Positions 22,885-35,035 are shown, counted from the stretch's first letter. The stretch: 64,000 nucleotides of DNA from Panonychus citri (GCF_014898815.1 NW_026515513.1:248001-312000); one strand, 5' to 3'. The notes: a model not told the origin generated them from the letters alone. A program made the numbers and translations.

Positions 22885-25816
22885 ATGTCAACAGAGTCAG
22901 CTGCAGTTCGAATTGACTCATTGAAGGAAGATAAGAACGATGCTGCTAATCCAAAGAATAATATTGAACAATTATCCACTGGATTATCCGGTAAAGAACC
23001 AGAAACGCCAACAGTAACACCTCAAAATGGATGCAATAATAATAATAATAACAGTAACTTAACCATTAACGTAAATACCGCCAATAACACCAACAACAAC
23101 AATAATAATAACAACAATGCCAATATCAATTTACTTTCTCCTGAGGCTTCGTCTACTTCATCATCAACTCATGATCCTTCCCATGACTTACCACCGGCTT
23201 TATTACAACAAGGCTGGCGAGTGATTTGGTCAAAACGCGAACAGCGACCCTACTATTTTAATAAAGTTACCAATGAATCTCTTTGGGAGATGCCTCCACT
23301 TTCAGGTGAAAGTGGAGTAGGAGGAGGTGGTGATTATGATCCAATTACTGACCCTTTAGGGATTTCTATGCCAGAACCGAATCATAGACCTCTTCGAATC
23401 GGTGAGAAAAGACCGTCAACATCATCTGACGATCCATACAGTGGTTCGCATAAGAAGTTTATTTTAAGGTTAGTTTTTAATCTCGTAATAAGATTTTCAT
23501 AGCTAATTGTTGATTTAACTCTTTCGAGATATTTACTAATTTTACTTTTTATTTTTTTTATCTCCTTTGACTTTCCAGTGGACCATGGGATTTAGAAGTT
23601 GCTTCAAATGTCATCATCTGGGAGCGGGCTCCTGTTATCGTACCTCATCCTCACCCTGATATTGAAATTCTTCGTCTTAATTATGTGTTAAAACTTCGTT
23701 CGCAATACCAAGAGATGTGCCATACTCGGGAAAATATTGATGCACCTCGTGAATCTTTTAACCGTTGGTTAATAGAAAGAAAAACAATCGACAAAGGAGT
23801 TGATCCTGTATTACCCAGTAATTGTGTTCCCGAGATATCTCGATCTTTGTACAATGAAATTATCGCTGATATACCTATTCGACTTACTCGGCCCAAGTTT
23901 GGCGCTGAGGCGCGAAAACAGTTATCTCGATATGCTGAAGCAGCAAAAAAGATGATCGAATCTCGTAATGCGAGTCCTGAAAGTCGACGAATTGTTAAAT
24001 GGAGTGTTGATGAAGCTTTCCAATGGATAAGAAAAACTTTAAATGCCACCTTTGAAGATTATGAAGAACGCCTTAAGCATCTTAGAACCCAATGTCAGCC
24101 TCATCTTACCGAAGCTGCAAAATCTTCCGTTGAAGGAATATGCACCAAACTTTATAATTTATCATGTGGTTATGTTAAGAAGATAAGTGATGCCGAAAAA
24201 GAGATTCTGAAAAAAGATGAAATACCTGGTAAGTTAATCTCAATCATTAAATCCCTCTAAATCGTTGATTCTAAAACTTTTTTCTACCTTTTTTTCATTG
24301 TCTACAGAAATCACGGCTCCTTTAAGGCCTCCAAAACCTAAAAGAGTTTATTGTTATTCATTGCAATTGGCTTACCGCTGTCCAAAGTATCCAACAATTC
24401 AATATCATCCCGAGAAAGAATTCGTTCTGTTAAAGTACAAAACTGATACGCTTCGTTTAAAACCTTTGTTTTTACAAAAAATGGAGCAACTTTACCGCTA
24501 CAATTGCTACGATGATAAAAAGTTTGATATTTTTTTACCCAGACTATTTAGCCTCCTTAAAAGATACCAGGTAAGTTTTCTGGTCTTTGGATTTTTTCTT
24601 CTCAATTTTCATGATTAATTTTCTGACTATTTTGATTTTTCTAGGTATTTTTGGGTAATCCTCAAGGAGAAGGAGTTTTCACTCAAGTTTCTTTGCCCAA
24701 AACTGTTTTCACTTGCGTTCAACGTTTATTTGGTGTTACCTTTGAATGTTTCGCATCTCCTTTCAATTGCTATTTTAAACAATATTGTTCAGCTTTTGGT
24801 GACACTGACGGCTTTTTTGGATCTCGAGGGTAATTAATCATCTTTTTAATATTTACTCTGATAAAATTTTTCTATTTCCATACTGTTCAGTACATCGTAC
24901 TTACCATGAAAAGGCGGGAAAATAGATACCGCGTAACTGAAATCAATTGGCGGTAAATTTTATTTAGGACATTCAACTATTTTATAAAACCATTTTTTTT
25001 AATCATCATTTCATATTAATCTATTCTCAAGGAAGCATCTATTTAATTATCAATTAATTTCATGCTTCTTTTTATGTTGCTCATTTCTGACTTCGTTCTG
25101 AAGTCTTAAATTGGCGCGATGTGCTTAGACGAAAAAAAAATTATTTCCAATCAACGATTTCTACGATCAATTTATTAACAAGTTGATATTTTTTATTATT
25201 TTTTCTATAAATCAGGTCTATTCTTAATTATTTCCCAGTTGGTGGATCATTTCAAGCATTTCCTCCCTACAGCGAGCAATTGATGGAAGCTACTTTTGAT
25301 CACTTCGAAAGACTGCTAGCCAATACTTCTGATCCTCTTTCATTTATTGTCTTCATCCCTGAGTACAAAGAAAACCCCATCAGTTGTTTATATAAATTAG
25401 AGTTAAGTGTTTTCAAACGAGCACAAATCACCATCTCATCTAACGATTATGAACTTAGAAATGGTTACCAACATCTTTGTGAAGCGAATCAGCTTCACTT
25501 CAAACCTAATGTTCCGATGATGGTAATTTTCTTGCAAAACGAGCCTGGTTTCACTCGATGGGGACCTAATTCCCAAAAACTTGAAGAGTTGACCAACGCT
25601 TTTAAGATGACCCGAGACACCTCGAAGGATAAAGAAATTGGTTTATTATCACCTCCACCAACGCCAGGACCTGGAATATCAACTACCACATCGTCAACAA
25701 CAACGACAACAACAACAACAACAACTGATGGGTTAACCTCTAAAGATTTACCAGTTAAAGAACCAATTACAAGTCCGACAGCAACAGTTCCACAGCAATT
25801 AACTGATGTCTCTTGA
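22885..25816 (+). CDS. PCIF1: PCIF1/CAPAM, CTD-binding cap m6Am methyltransferase homologue, 5 exons, catalytic motif altered
   Basis: Exons 22885..23468, 23579..24228, 24308..24570, 24645..24829 and 25216..25816 total 2283 nt, giving 760 aa with phases closing (human 704). A poly-Asn N-terminal region precedes a WW domain (GWRVIWSKREQRPYYFNK...WEMPP) that in the family binds Ser5-phosphorylated RNA polymerase II CTD. The PCIF1 helical domain and methyltransferase core follow (FECFASPFNCYFKQYCSAF, TDGFFGSRG, PLSFIVFIPEYKE). In active enzymes the motif NPPF follows GSFEA; here GGSFQAFPPYSEQL reads FPPY, so the N/D position that would hold the target adenine is Phe. The protein may therefore bind CTD but not methylate. 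The C-terminus has a Thr run. Confidence 0.94.
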
Positions 25817-26540
25817 TCTACCGGTGTAAAATTTCAAAATGTTAGAATTAACTATGAGATTATTAATTTTCTTTTTTTTTGTGTAATTATCTAAATTATT
25901 TCCATTACTAATCAACATCATCATACCTTTCTTGGACCATTACGTGGATTACTACAAATCAATTTAAACGATTACACTTTGAATTTAACTCATTCTGAGT
26001 GTTTAACCCCCAACAGAAAAATCAATAGTCACTGATTGTTTCGGTTCATAGTGTTTAGATTGTATTTGATTTGAAATCCAATCACTTATCAATTACCAAC
26101 AAATGATGATAATTTTACCCTTTGTTATGTTAAGAAATCATCACACATCAAAAGCAAACTACAAAGAGCGTCTTGACATTCGTTTCTCCTTTTTTTTTAT
26201 TAATCATCGCGATTATAAACTCAACCATAATTCACCAAGTTCATCATCATCATCATCATTCAGTTCAATTAACATCATCCATGGAAACTAATGTAATGCT
26301 ATGCTACAAATAATTTTTTCTTCCTCATCATCACCATCACATCTTCATCTTGGAACCACAAACAAAAAACAACAAACAAAATTTGTTTCATCACAAGTTA
26401 CACATTTAAATTCATTCTCTGTATTGATTCTCATTATTCTAACCAAATGTAAATTAATGTAAATAACACAATTCAAGTTTTACTCAAACTGTCGAGATTA
26501 ATTATTCCCATTAATCGGAATAACCAATTGTTAAACATTT
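25817..26540. other. 3' flank of PCIF1
   Basis: AT-rich sequence with TCA repeats. I see no gene. Confidence 0.5.
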
Positions 26541-26760
26541 TTCATCAATTTATCAGTTAATCATGATAAAAACAAGTTCCAAGTTGAAGTCATCATTCAA
26601 GTGAATCTTAATCAGCTGTTAAAGGAATTCATCTACTATTAGTATTTTTTTCTGTTTCTAATTAAAATTGATTTAGTTTTCCAATTTCGTTACAAAGTCA
26701 ATTGATTTAAATCCCTTATGGCTTTGAAAAATATCAGAGTAATTGAATTAGTATTGATTA
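26541..26760 (+). pseudogene. Truncated 5' copy of the AMACR-like gene (upstream flank and first codons)
   Basis: The sequence before and including ATGGCTTTGAAAAATATCAG matches the 5' flank and start of the AMACR-like genes at 39300-39500 and 60430-60640 (shared landmarks include ATCATGATAAAAACAAG and CTTAATCAGCTGTTA). The copy breaks off after about 11 codons (MALKNIRVIEL). It is more diverged than the other two copies, so it is the oldest or a leftover of an earlier duplication. Confidence 0.7.
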
Positions 26761-26905
26761 GACTAACAATAACATTGGTTTATGTTCAAATAACATCATT
26801 GATCAAAGTGATTTAATAACAAGGAGATCATTAAATCAATTGAATCTTCTGAAAATATTGTTAATCACAGTGAATCCAATAATCAACAGACTAGTAAAAT
26901 TGATT

Positions 26906-27862
26906 GTGATGAAAAATTTAACGATGAGGTGACAATCAACTTCAATATTAATTGTGTTAAATCAACACGATTATCATTTAGTATTCACCTGATCCAGTTA
27001 TTTCAAGTTCAATTTCACCTCCATTGTCAACATCTTCCAATTCATCCCATGGTTCAGAATTATCTAAATGTTCATCTAATGTAATTAACAAAGATAATTC
27101 TAATAGTAATCATCACGACAATACAATTATATCAAGTCCATTGATGCAAAACTATTGATTCCAAGCCAAAAAGTATTACAGTTAAATCAACCTCTGCCCA
27201 CCGACAACAAAATCATCACAATTACTTTCAACCAATGGATCAAATAAATTATCATTAAAAGATAAATTAAATGATAGTGAAAATAATTTAATGGCTGCAA
27301 GATTTTATCAATAAGGTAATCATAAATATCGTGATTTGATCGGCAAATGATCAATTTTATCATCGACTGGATTAGTTAATCTTTTGCTTCATAATTATAA
27401 TTCACACAATTAATTGTATACTAATTGCAAATGAGCCAAAGAGTAAAAAACTCGTTACTCTTACTCTTTGGTTTAAGTCGTTTGAATCATCAGAAAATCA
27501 CAACGATTCGGTGTATTCATCTCCATCTTCATTATTATTTTCATCAGATGTTAATAATAACAATAATAATAGTATAACAGTGGTAATAATAATGTTGATC
27601 GGTCAACCAGGTCAACGAAAGACTCGATCCTCGATTCCCTGTTAATCCAGTCCTGTGATCATCTCTGTTTAAAAGCCATCATCCTGATGCATGATGACCA
27701 TCAGAAAAATTTGATCCTTGGCTATCTCTTAGCCTGAATTCCCATTCAAGAGGTAGACCTCGAAGCGGAATAAAGAGACGAGCGATTTTGTCTGTCGCTC
27801 AGAGATAAGGGTTAGAAAGAAATTTCCAGGGACAATTTCCAAGTATTAATACATCTCCAAAT
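26906..27862 (+). pseudogene. Decayed DBX-type homeobox sequence, left copy (part before the LTR insertion)
   Basis: This block is repeated at 59437-60330 and again from 63841 to the window end. Its early part translates in fragments as a Ser/Asn-rich stretch with stops. At 27755-27862 it reads as the start of a homeodomain: RPRSGIKRRAILSVAQR, a stop where Lys is expected, then GLERNFQGQ. RPRxG-x-x-RRA is typical of DBX proteins (GKPRRGMLRRAVF). The rest of the homeodomain continues at 39183 after the LTR retrotransposon. Stops and missing helix-3 residues make it a pseudogene. Confidence 0.65.
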
Positions 27863-28777
27863 TGAAGGGTAGAAAAATCGGAAACCCAATTAACCCTCAT
27901 ATTTGAATCACTCAGTGATTTGTTTCCCTCCATTTTTCTTATTTTCAATTCATTAACTTTTCTAAAGCTCATGCAACTTAATTATGCTTATTCTTGTTTT
28001 CGATTTATCTTTAATTTTCATTTACCTGAACTTTGTAAACCTTTCCTTTATTATATCTTAGATATGTAATTGATCATTGAATGATTTCTAAGTTCTAACC
28101 AGAACAATTAACTGATTCAATTGTCATTTTTACATCTAAAGATGTCTCTTTTGTTACCAAAATCTTGGTCAATAAGGAAAGAGAATCATTTTCTGTCTAT
28201 TTTCCTTTCCTCTTTCTTTATTGTTAACGCTTTTCAAGCCTAAGAGATTAACAATGGTGAACACTTAGTGTTATCTTCAACCCTTAACAATATTGTTAAC
28301 CATAAATGGTAAAGATGACAAACTCATCATCTCTTTTGGATTAGTATTAACACTATTATGTTTTCAATTTGATTAATCAAGTTTAATCTCACTTTAAGTT
28401 TTCCTGTTTTTATTTCTAAGAAATCTTAATGTTTACCATTGTAACTCTTCAGTTCTAATTCTACTTTCAAAGTAATCACATTAGTGCTTTCTTGTTACCT
28501 TGTGTTTCATTTTCAATTCTGTTCAATTTCAATAAAACTAATAGTTTAACTATTTCCGTGTTCCTCACATTTCAACTATTCACATTCTCATCACTTAGTG
28601 ATCTCTAATTACTTATTAATAGAGTAATTAATCCTCGAAGAAGAAGATCCTGAAAGAATCTTGGTTTCTGTAGTGAGCAGATTAATCTCCTGAACTCTTA
28701 TGTATATCTTTAAAGATATCGCCCTTAGTTTATTTTGGTTCTTCCATTTTGAATTGAAATAAATTTCTCTCCTCACA
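27863..28777 (+). repeat. 5' LTR (915 bp)
   Basis: Nearly identical to 38257-39182. It starts TGAAGGGTAG and ends CTCCTCACA. AATAAA motifs at 28531 and about 28758 could be polyadenylation signals. Confidence 0.93.
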
Positions 28778-28780
28778 ATT

Positions 28781-28798
28781 TGGCGAGGTTACCAGGAT
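28781..28798 (+). promoter_or_regulatory. Putative tRNA primer-binding site
   Basis: TGGCGAGGTTACCAGGAT begins three bases after the 5' LTR and starts with TGG, the complement of a tRNA CCA end. I did not identify the tRNA. Confidence 0.6.
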
Positions 28799-28862
28799 CA
28801 TCTTTTTCATCTCCGATCAATCATTGATATTTTGTGTTTAGTTTTCTTTGTGTAACTCAAAC

Positions 28863-30432
28863 ATGGGTCCTAAACGAGGTCGAAAAAAGACAACAACTAC
28901 TCAAGGTAATGTTTCTGATGAAACTGTCCACACTTCTCCTCAACAACCTTCTCAACTTCCACCTACTCCTGTTGTTACAAGGCGAAGACAACAATCCATT
29001 GTTATGGATGAGAAATCTCTTAGAGATATTGATTATACTGAAACTCTTTCTCTATTTGATTTATGGAATTTACTCCACCTTTACGCTCATTAGCAACTAA
29101 ACGTTTAACTGAGATAATTAAAACTAACTTGTTACTCCTTGGTGAAAATCTTACTCAAGATGAAATTCTTGATTTACCTGTTGGTGAATTGAAAATCAAC
29201 CTATCCTGAGTGGATCTCTGATTTACGTATGAATGGAATCTCTGAGAACGAAATTCAAACTTCGTTAAGACTATTGGTAAAGATGATGAAGTCATCATTA
29301 ATCTTAGTCATTCTGAACTTTTGGCCTACCATTATCCCTTGATCTCTCAACAAGATAAAACCGTTTTGAACACTTATGGTGCAGATATTACTGAACCATC
29401 AACATCTCAAGCTTCATATCATTCTAATGATTCTCCATTTTCAACAAATGCCTCGTCGAAATTGTTAAACAATTGAAAATGATCCGCATGTTCCTGAATT
29501 TCAGAAAGGCGAAGATCAATTTCAATGGTTGGTAAAGACGCGTGACCGTTTAGCTAAGGAAAACGTGGATGATGCCACACGATTGAGACTTTTGCAAAAG
29601 TCTATGACTCACGAAATCAAAGCCGCTGCTGTTGAATTAGAATCAATTATTGATTATAACCATTATGTTGAATCTCTTTTCGAAAAACTTCGAACACCCG
29701 AAAGCCAATACAGTGCCGATTTTGAATTGCAACAATGTCGCTTTCACCCTGAAGATCACCCTGAAAAGTTTTCGGTGATATGAAAAGATTGGTAAGTAAA
29801 CCTTGGTGAGGTAAATGAACGAGTTTTTTCTCTTTGATTCAACATATTCCTAAATATATAAGAGATGATATTTATATTGAGTATAAATGATGATAAGACA
29901 AAAGTCTTCATTTTTAACCTGAAAACATTTTGATTATCAATTGTCTATGAAAGAAAGACAAAAAGACAAAGATAAGTCTAGACAAGGTAAACCTTATGAT
30001 AAAGAAAAATCATCTTCTGGTAAACTTTTCAAAAGTAACAACTTTGGCTCTAACAATAGCAATTCATCATCGTACAAATCATCATCAAGAGATAATCAAA
30101 ATAAATCTCATCGACCTTCTGGTTCATCTACTAAAGGATGTAGATATTGCAAAGATGAAAATCATACGATTGAAAATTGTGCTAAATTAGTTGAAAGACG
30201 AAAGAAAGAAGCTGCTCAACAAAATCGTAATTCATCTAATACAACCGTTCCCGCCATTGCTAATTATCCCGCTAATATGACTTCTCTTGTTCCTGATACA
30301 TCAATCATTGATAATTCAGCCTCAACTCCACAAGAGACCGTTCAATCAAATATTCGTGAACCGATTCAAAGTGCGATTCGAAATCCATTGCCTTTGCAAC
30401 ATCAAGAAATGTTCAACAACTTACTAAAGTAG
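28863..30432 (+). pseudogene. gag: gag of the LTR element, several frameshifts
   Basis: Begins ATGGGTCCTAAACGAGG (MGPKRGRKK). Homologous capsid-like pieces appear in successive frames: 28863-29093, about 29050-29480, 29529-29783 (QWLVKTRDRLAKENVDDATR) and 29941-30432. The last piece has a basic Lys/Ser-rich nucleocapsid with one zinc knuckle, CRYCKDENHTIENC (CX2CX4HX4C). Frame breaks and a stop near 29208 prevent a single product as written. Gag forms the particle that packages element RNA. Confidence 0.8.
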
Positions 30433-30446
30433 GAAACATTGATCAT

Positions 30447-32354
30447 ATGCCACAAATCAACCTTCGACTTTGTTCACCCAACAAAGAATTTCTAAAAGAA
30501 GGTAAAGTGTTAATTGACACTGGTGCTTCTATTTGTGCCGTTGATTATGGATTGGCCAAGGAACTTGATGTTCATACTGTTCCATTGAGTCGATATCTCA
30601 AAGGGATAGCCTCTGACTCTTATGTTAATGCTGTTGGATTTGCTTATGCTATGGTCAAGCACGTTAACATGGAGGAAACCAGAATTATCAAGCTCCAAAT
30701 CTGTAAGAACTTTGATCCAGTTTTTCTTCTTGGCAATGCTTTCATTCATGTGTATTATATGAATATCGCATCTGATGGTAATGAATTTAAAATAACTACC
30801 AAAGAAAATCCCGATTCTATTGAATATGAAAATCCCGATTTTTATTTCCGATTTTGCACTCCCGATGAAACTGATTATATTATTGAAACTTCAATTAAAG
30901 TAACTGGTAACAATTATTCAGATTACATCTTAAGTAATTCTTCTAATTCATCCGCTAATCCTAATAATGATAATCATTTAACCCAAATCACTCCCACAAA
31001 ATTCAAAGAATTCCCTGAAAACTCTTTTATCGCTAAAACCGATATCTTAAATAATCAAGAAATGATTGAAATTCAGAATGAAAAACTTAATCTTTCTCTC
31101 GTTGAGAAAATCAAACAAAAAATTAACCCACAATTAAGTGTCGATCAACAAGATCAACTCTTTGAATTACTGAATTCTTATCAAGATATTTTTGCTAAAC
31201 ATAAACATGATCTTGGTTATGTTCCTTCTTCAGTTTGCCCCGTTTTCATTGATTTAGAAAATCAAATCGTTCCTTATCAGAAACCCTACAACTGTTCAAT
31301 AACTCGTCGTGAAGAGTTCAAAACAATAATTAATGAATTGTTAGAACATGATTTGATAGAACCATCAAATGCTCCCGGTGGTTCTCCTGCAATTTTAGTC
31401 CCTCGTTCCGATGGTTCACCAAGAATGGTTATTGATTATCGGTTATTGAATCGTATAACTAAGGTGCCTCAACACCCAATGCCTAGAATTGATGATTGTC
31501 TTGAAGTTGTTCGTGGTGGAAAATTTTTCAACATGTTCGATTTAGCCCAAGGCTATCATCAAATTGAACTATCACCTTCAGAAAGGGAAAAAACTGTGTT
31601 CGTTACCCCCGACGGTAAATATCAGTATAAGAGACTCCCCATGGGACTCTCAGGTGCTCCTTTTACCTTTCAACGTTTCATGAATCAAGTCCTAGATGGA
31701 CTCCAATATAAAGACTGTATCGGATATTTTGATGATATACCTGTTGTTGGAAAAAACTTTCTTGAATTATTGAATAATACTCAACAAGTGGTGGATCGAC
31801 TACGTAAATTTAACCTCAAGGTTAAGCCTGAAAAATGTACCTTTGGTGCAACTGAAATTTTACTTCTTGGTCACCTTGTTTCTGGCGATGGAATCAGACC
31901 AGATCCCAAAAAAGTTCAAGCTTTAGTTAACCTCCCTTATCCACGGAATATCAGAGAATTACAATCCCTATTAGGATGTTATAATTACTTCAGTCGGTAT
32001 ATTCAAAATTATTCTAATATCGCTGCCCCCTTATATCGTCTCATCTCAAAGGAAAGAAAATTCAAAATCCTCCCAGCCGATAAAAAAGCTCTCGATACCT
32101 TGAAAAATTCATTACTCAACACTACGTTGTTGGTACATTTCAACCCTAATCTAAGGAGAAAAATCTCCGTTGATGCCTCCGATATTGCTGTTGGTGGTAT
32201 ATTGCTACAGGAAGACGATAAATCTGAGAATTATAACTCTGAAACCCCCATTGAAGAAATCAAAGATTGGTTACCAATAAGTTTCTTCTCCCAAAATTAC
32301 TCAAACATCAACTTCATTACTCTGTTTCTGAAAAGGAACTTCTTGCAATCCTAG
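30447..32354 (+). CDS. pol: pol part 1: aspartic protease and reverse transcriptase
   Basis: This 635-codon frame starts 15 nt after the gag frame. The protease has the DTGAS active site (LIDTGASICAVDYGL) and the second conserved segment FLLGNAFIHVY. Reverse transcriptase follows from about residue 255: MVIDYRLLNRIT, FDLAQGYHQI, RLPMGLSGAPFTFQ and the catalytic GYFDDIPVVG, then the connection to RNase H (ISVDASDIAVGGILLQ). The catalytic box reads YFDD, where most Ty3 elements have Y[IVL]DD. The frame is lost at about 32290, inside RNase H. Confidence 0.9.
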   Translation: MPQINLRLCSPNKEFLKEGKVLIDTGASICAVDYGLAKELDVHTVPLSRYLKGIASDSYVNAVGFAYAMVKHVNMEETRIIKLQICKNFDPVFLLGNAFIHVYYMNIASDGNEFKITTKENPDSIEYENPDFYFRFCTPDETDYIIETSIKVTGNNYSDYILSNSSNSSANPNNDNHLTQITPTKFKEFPENSFIAKTDILNNQEMIEIQNEKLNLSLVEKIKQKINPQLSVDQQDQLFELLNSYQDIFAKHKHDLGYVPSSVCPVFIDLENQIVPYQKPYNCSITRREEFKTIINELLEHDLIEPSNAPGGSPAILVPRSDGSPRMVIDYRLLNRITKVPQHPMPRIDDCLEVVRGGKFFNMFDLAQGYHQIELSPSEREKTVFVTPDGKYQYKRLPMGLSGAPFTFQRFMNQVLDGLQYKDCIGYFDDIPVVGKNFLELLNNTQQVVDRLRKFNLKVKPEKCTFGATEILLLGHLVSGDGIRPDPKKVQALVNLPYPRNIRELQSLLGCYNYFSRYIQNYSNIAAPLYRLISKERKFKILPADKKALDTLKNSLLNTTLLVHFNPNLRRKISVDASDIAVGGILLQEDDKSENYNSETPIEEIKDWLPISFFSQNYSNINFITLFLKRNFLQS

Positions 32355-32575
32355 TTGGAATCTACAAATATACTCATTATCTTGATGGTGAAAAATTCTT
32401 AGTCGAAACTGACCATCATGCTCTCTGCCAATTAACCAAAATTAATTTCAAGAATTCAAGGTTACAGAGATGGTCCATTATGCTTTCGGCATTCAATTTC
32501 AAAGTGATTTACCGAAAAGGTTCAACTCATCCCCTGATTGTTTTTCCGTTACCAATCAGAATGGGATCATCGTAA
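32267..32575 (+). pseudogene. pol: pol part 2: RNase H continuation in another frame
   Basis: Translation in the shifted frame gives HYSVSEKELLAILVGIYKY, KFLVETDHHALCQL and RLQRWSIMLSAFNFKVIYRK, the usual end of Ty3 RNase H. It is linked to part 1 by a frameshift near 32290 and to integrase by another near 32545, where the DCFSR segment appears in the next frame. Confidence 0.85.
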
Positions 32576-34838
32576 GACTATCGATCCAGAGGAAGAATTT
32601 TTGGATAAAGTGTTTCTTAGCGAATACATCATCGACCCGGAAGATTATCACTATCATGATATCGGTATGAACTTAATCAATCTTTCTTTTGAATCCCCAT
32701 TACTATCACCTAATGTTCTTAAAGAACCTCCCAGTATATTTTATACATCGGAAACTGAAATCAATCATTTAAAACCTCAATCAACATCTCGAGCTGAATT
32801 TTCCTTGTGGAAGGAAAAAGTCCGATTAAGACAAAAGGAAAATGTCGATATTCAAAATATCATTCTTCAAATGGAAAATCCAAATTCAATTGCTGCTAAG
32901 AGATATACGATTAAAGACGATCTTTTATACCGTAAAGATACTCGTACTCCCTTTGGTTCAAGATTGGTGATCGACAAGATAATCTTGAAAGAAATTTTTC
33001 AACATGAACACGAATCGCCGTTAGGAGGTCACTTTGCGACCGAGAAAACATATTTAAATATCGCTAGACGATTCTGGTGTAAATACCTTTACGAAGAAGT
33101 GAAAACTTTATGTGACTCTTGCATGACTTGTAACCTAACTAAGCCTTCAAATGTGATTTATGTTGATCCATCAACAAAACCAATCCCCAGAGAAATTTTC
33201 GAGCGATTTGAACTTGACGTGCAAGGTCCAATTTCAATTGGAAATAGTAAGAAGTATATTCTCGTTCTTGTTGACGTTTTATCTCGATACGTCTATGCAA
33301 AATTAACCAACAATCAAACTGCTAAAACAGTTATAAACTTTTTGTCCCTCTTCTTTAACCAATTTGGTTACCCTAAATTTATTCAGACCGATCAAGGTAC
33401 TAATTTCTTATCAGAATCAGTCTCTGAATTTTTCAAGATAAATGGTATTAGCCATGATGTTTCAACTCCTTATCATCCTCAATCCCAAGGAATTGTAGAA
33501 CGATGTAATCGGACAATTGCTGAACGTCTACGAACTTATGTTTCCGGAAATGGAACTAAAAATTTTAAACTTGCTCTCGAAGCTAGTCTTTATGCAATTA
33601 ATTCATCGGTACATAAAATTACTCGATTTAGTCCCTACTATTTAGTGTTTGGTAGAGAACCGAATAAACCTCTTGATAACTATCTATCAATAGATCACAA
33701 TTCACCTGTCAATGTTATTCAAGCTCGTAAGCTCGCATTTGCAAGATTAAATGCTCAACAATTGTACCAAATTAATCGCACTAAAATGCTCCATCCTCAA
33801 TCTCCATATAAACTTGGTGATTTCGTTTTGGTCAGAAATGAATCGATGGATTCTTCAATATCTAAGAAACTTAGAAATAAATTCCATGGTCCTCATCTCA
33901 TTTGTGGAATCAGAAAAGGTTCACTTTTACTGTTAGATTTAGATGATCTTGGACTATTTACCGTAAATGTTTCAAACACCAAACTTTACAAAGGAAAAAT
34001 TTCACCAGAAATGCAATCTCTTAGAGATAATCATTTTAATCCCGATTCTTATCTTGAAACAGAAAACTTTAATACCCCTGAAATCAATAGACAGACAGAA
34101 ATTCATCTCAAGACTTTAACTGAACAAGAAAATATTATTGATTCTATTTCTGATCAAACCGAGATCAACCCTGAAAATGATCAATCAAATCACTCAAGTG
34201 ATATTCAAACTCATTCTCATCCCAATCTAAATGATTTTATTGAAACAATCAATGAGAAACACTCACTTCCATTGAATGAACTTAATGATAATTTGTCTAA
34301 ATCTCGAGAATCAGTCACTGATATTTCTCATTTTCCCATTTCCAAATCAAGAAGAAAATATAAAACTTCTGATAAACTCATTGCTGAACAATCTACTTTG
34401 AATAATTCCGACAAACCTTTAACTCGATATCAAAGAAAAAATCAGAATATTTTTATTCTTTATTCCTTTTACATGATATCAACAAGTGAGGAAAAATTTG
34501 AATTTTCTATTGAAAATTTGAATCAACAAGTTTTATTGCTAAAGCAATTTAATTTTCTAAATTTAAATTTGCCGAATTTTAATTATTCAAAGAACAATAG
34601 AGAAGGCGTTACTGTCGCATGTCAATTGTTCGCGCCATCTTCTTCTCCCTCTGTCACATTAACTCTTTTGTTACCATATGACTATAATCATTTTCTGTTT
34701 TCTTCAAATTCTCTTTCGAATTTTCTCTTAAATTCTATTTTCTCTTTGAGATTTTCTATCAAAATTTTACTCATTTCGATTAATTACTCATTTAATTGTG
34801 AACAATTATTAATTAATTCAAATTGTGTTAAAAATTAA
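32538..34838 (+). CDS. pol: pol part 3: integrase plus Ser/Asn-rich tail
   Basis: The HHCC zinc domain appears as HEHESPLGGH ... CDSCMTC. The catalytic core shows the D,D-35-E triad: ELDVQGPI, QTDQGTNFLS and GIVERCNRTIAERL. A GPY/F-like module reads NKFHGPHLICGIRKGSLLLL. No chromodomain is seen. About 250 C-terminal residues are polar and low-complexity, with a hydrophobic stretch near the end. The protein inserts the element DNA into the host genome. Confidence 0.9.
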   Translation: MFFRYQSEWDHRKTIDPEEEFLDKVFLSEYIIDPEDYHYHDIGMNLINLSFESPLLSPNVLKEPPSIFYTSETEINHLKPQSTSRAEFSLWKEKVRLRQKENVDIQNIILQMENPNSIAAKRYTIKDDLLYRKDTRTPFGSRLVIDKIILKEIFQHEHESPLGGHFATEKTYLNIARRFWCKYLYEEVKTLCDSCMTCNLTKPSNVIYVDPSTKPIPREIFERFELDVQGPISIGNSKKYILVLVDVLSRYVYAKLTNNQTAKTVINFLSLFFNQFGYPKFIQTDQGTNFLSESVSEFFKINGISHDVSTPYHPQSQGIVERCNRTIAERLRTYVSGNGTKNFKLALEASLYAINSSVHKITRFSPYYLVFGREPNKPLDNYLSIDHNSPVNVIQARKLAFARLNAQQLYQINRTKMLHPQSPYKLGDFVLVRNESMDSSISKKLRNKFHGPHLICGIRKGSLLLLDLDDLGLFTVNVSNTKLYKGKISPEMQSLRDNHFNPDSYLETENFNTPEINRQTEIHLKTLTEQENIIDSISDQTEINPENDQSNHSSDIQTHSHPNLNDFIETINEKHSLPLNELNDNLSKSRESVTDISHFPISKSRRKYKTSDKLIAEQSTLNNSDKPLTRYQRKNQNIFILYSFYMISTSEEKFEFSIENLNQQVLLLKQFNFLNLNLPNFNYSKNNREGVTVACQLFAPSSSPSVTLTLLLPYDYNHFLFSSNSLSNFLLNSIFSLRFSIKILLISINYSFNCEQLLINSNCVKN

Positions 34839-35035
34839 GTCTTAAACTTGTGATAAGTTTTAAGTGGTACTCTTATAGCTTTAGCTATCTCAAGTGTGAC
34901 TCTTTTGTATCATCGTCATCCATTTTGGATTTTAAACGCTCATTCACTTTGCTTTTAAACTCTTATCAAAGCTTAATTAAGCAGTTAATTATCATTAAAG
35001 TGATTCATCAATTGCCGCTTAATCAAATTTTTACG

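Noticed and set aside
34440..34838. Hydrophobic end of the integrase frame as an envelope signal
   Set aside because: It is AT-driven Phe/Leu/Ile/Asn sequence without cleavage site, cysteines or glycosylation-rich ectodomain; the element does not show an envelope gene.
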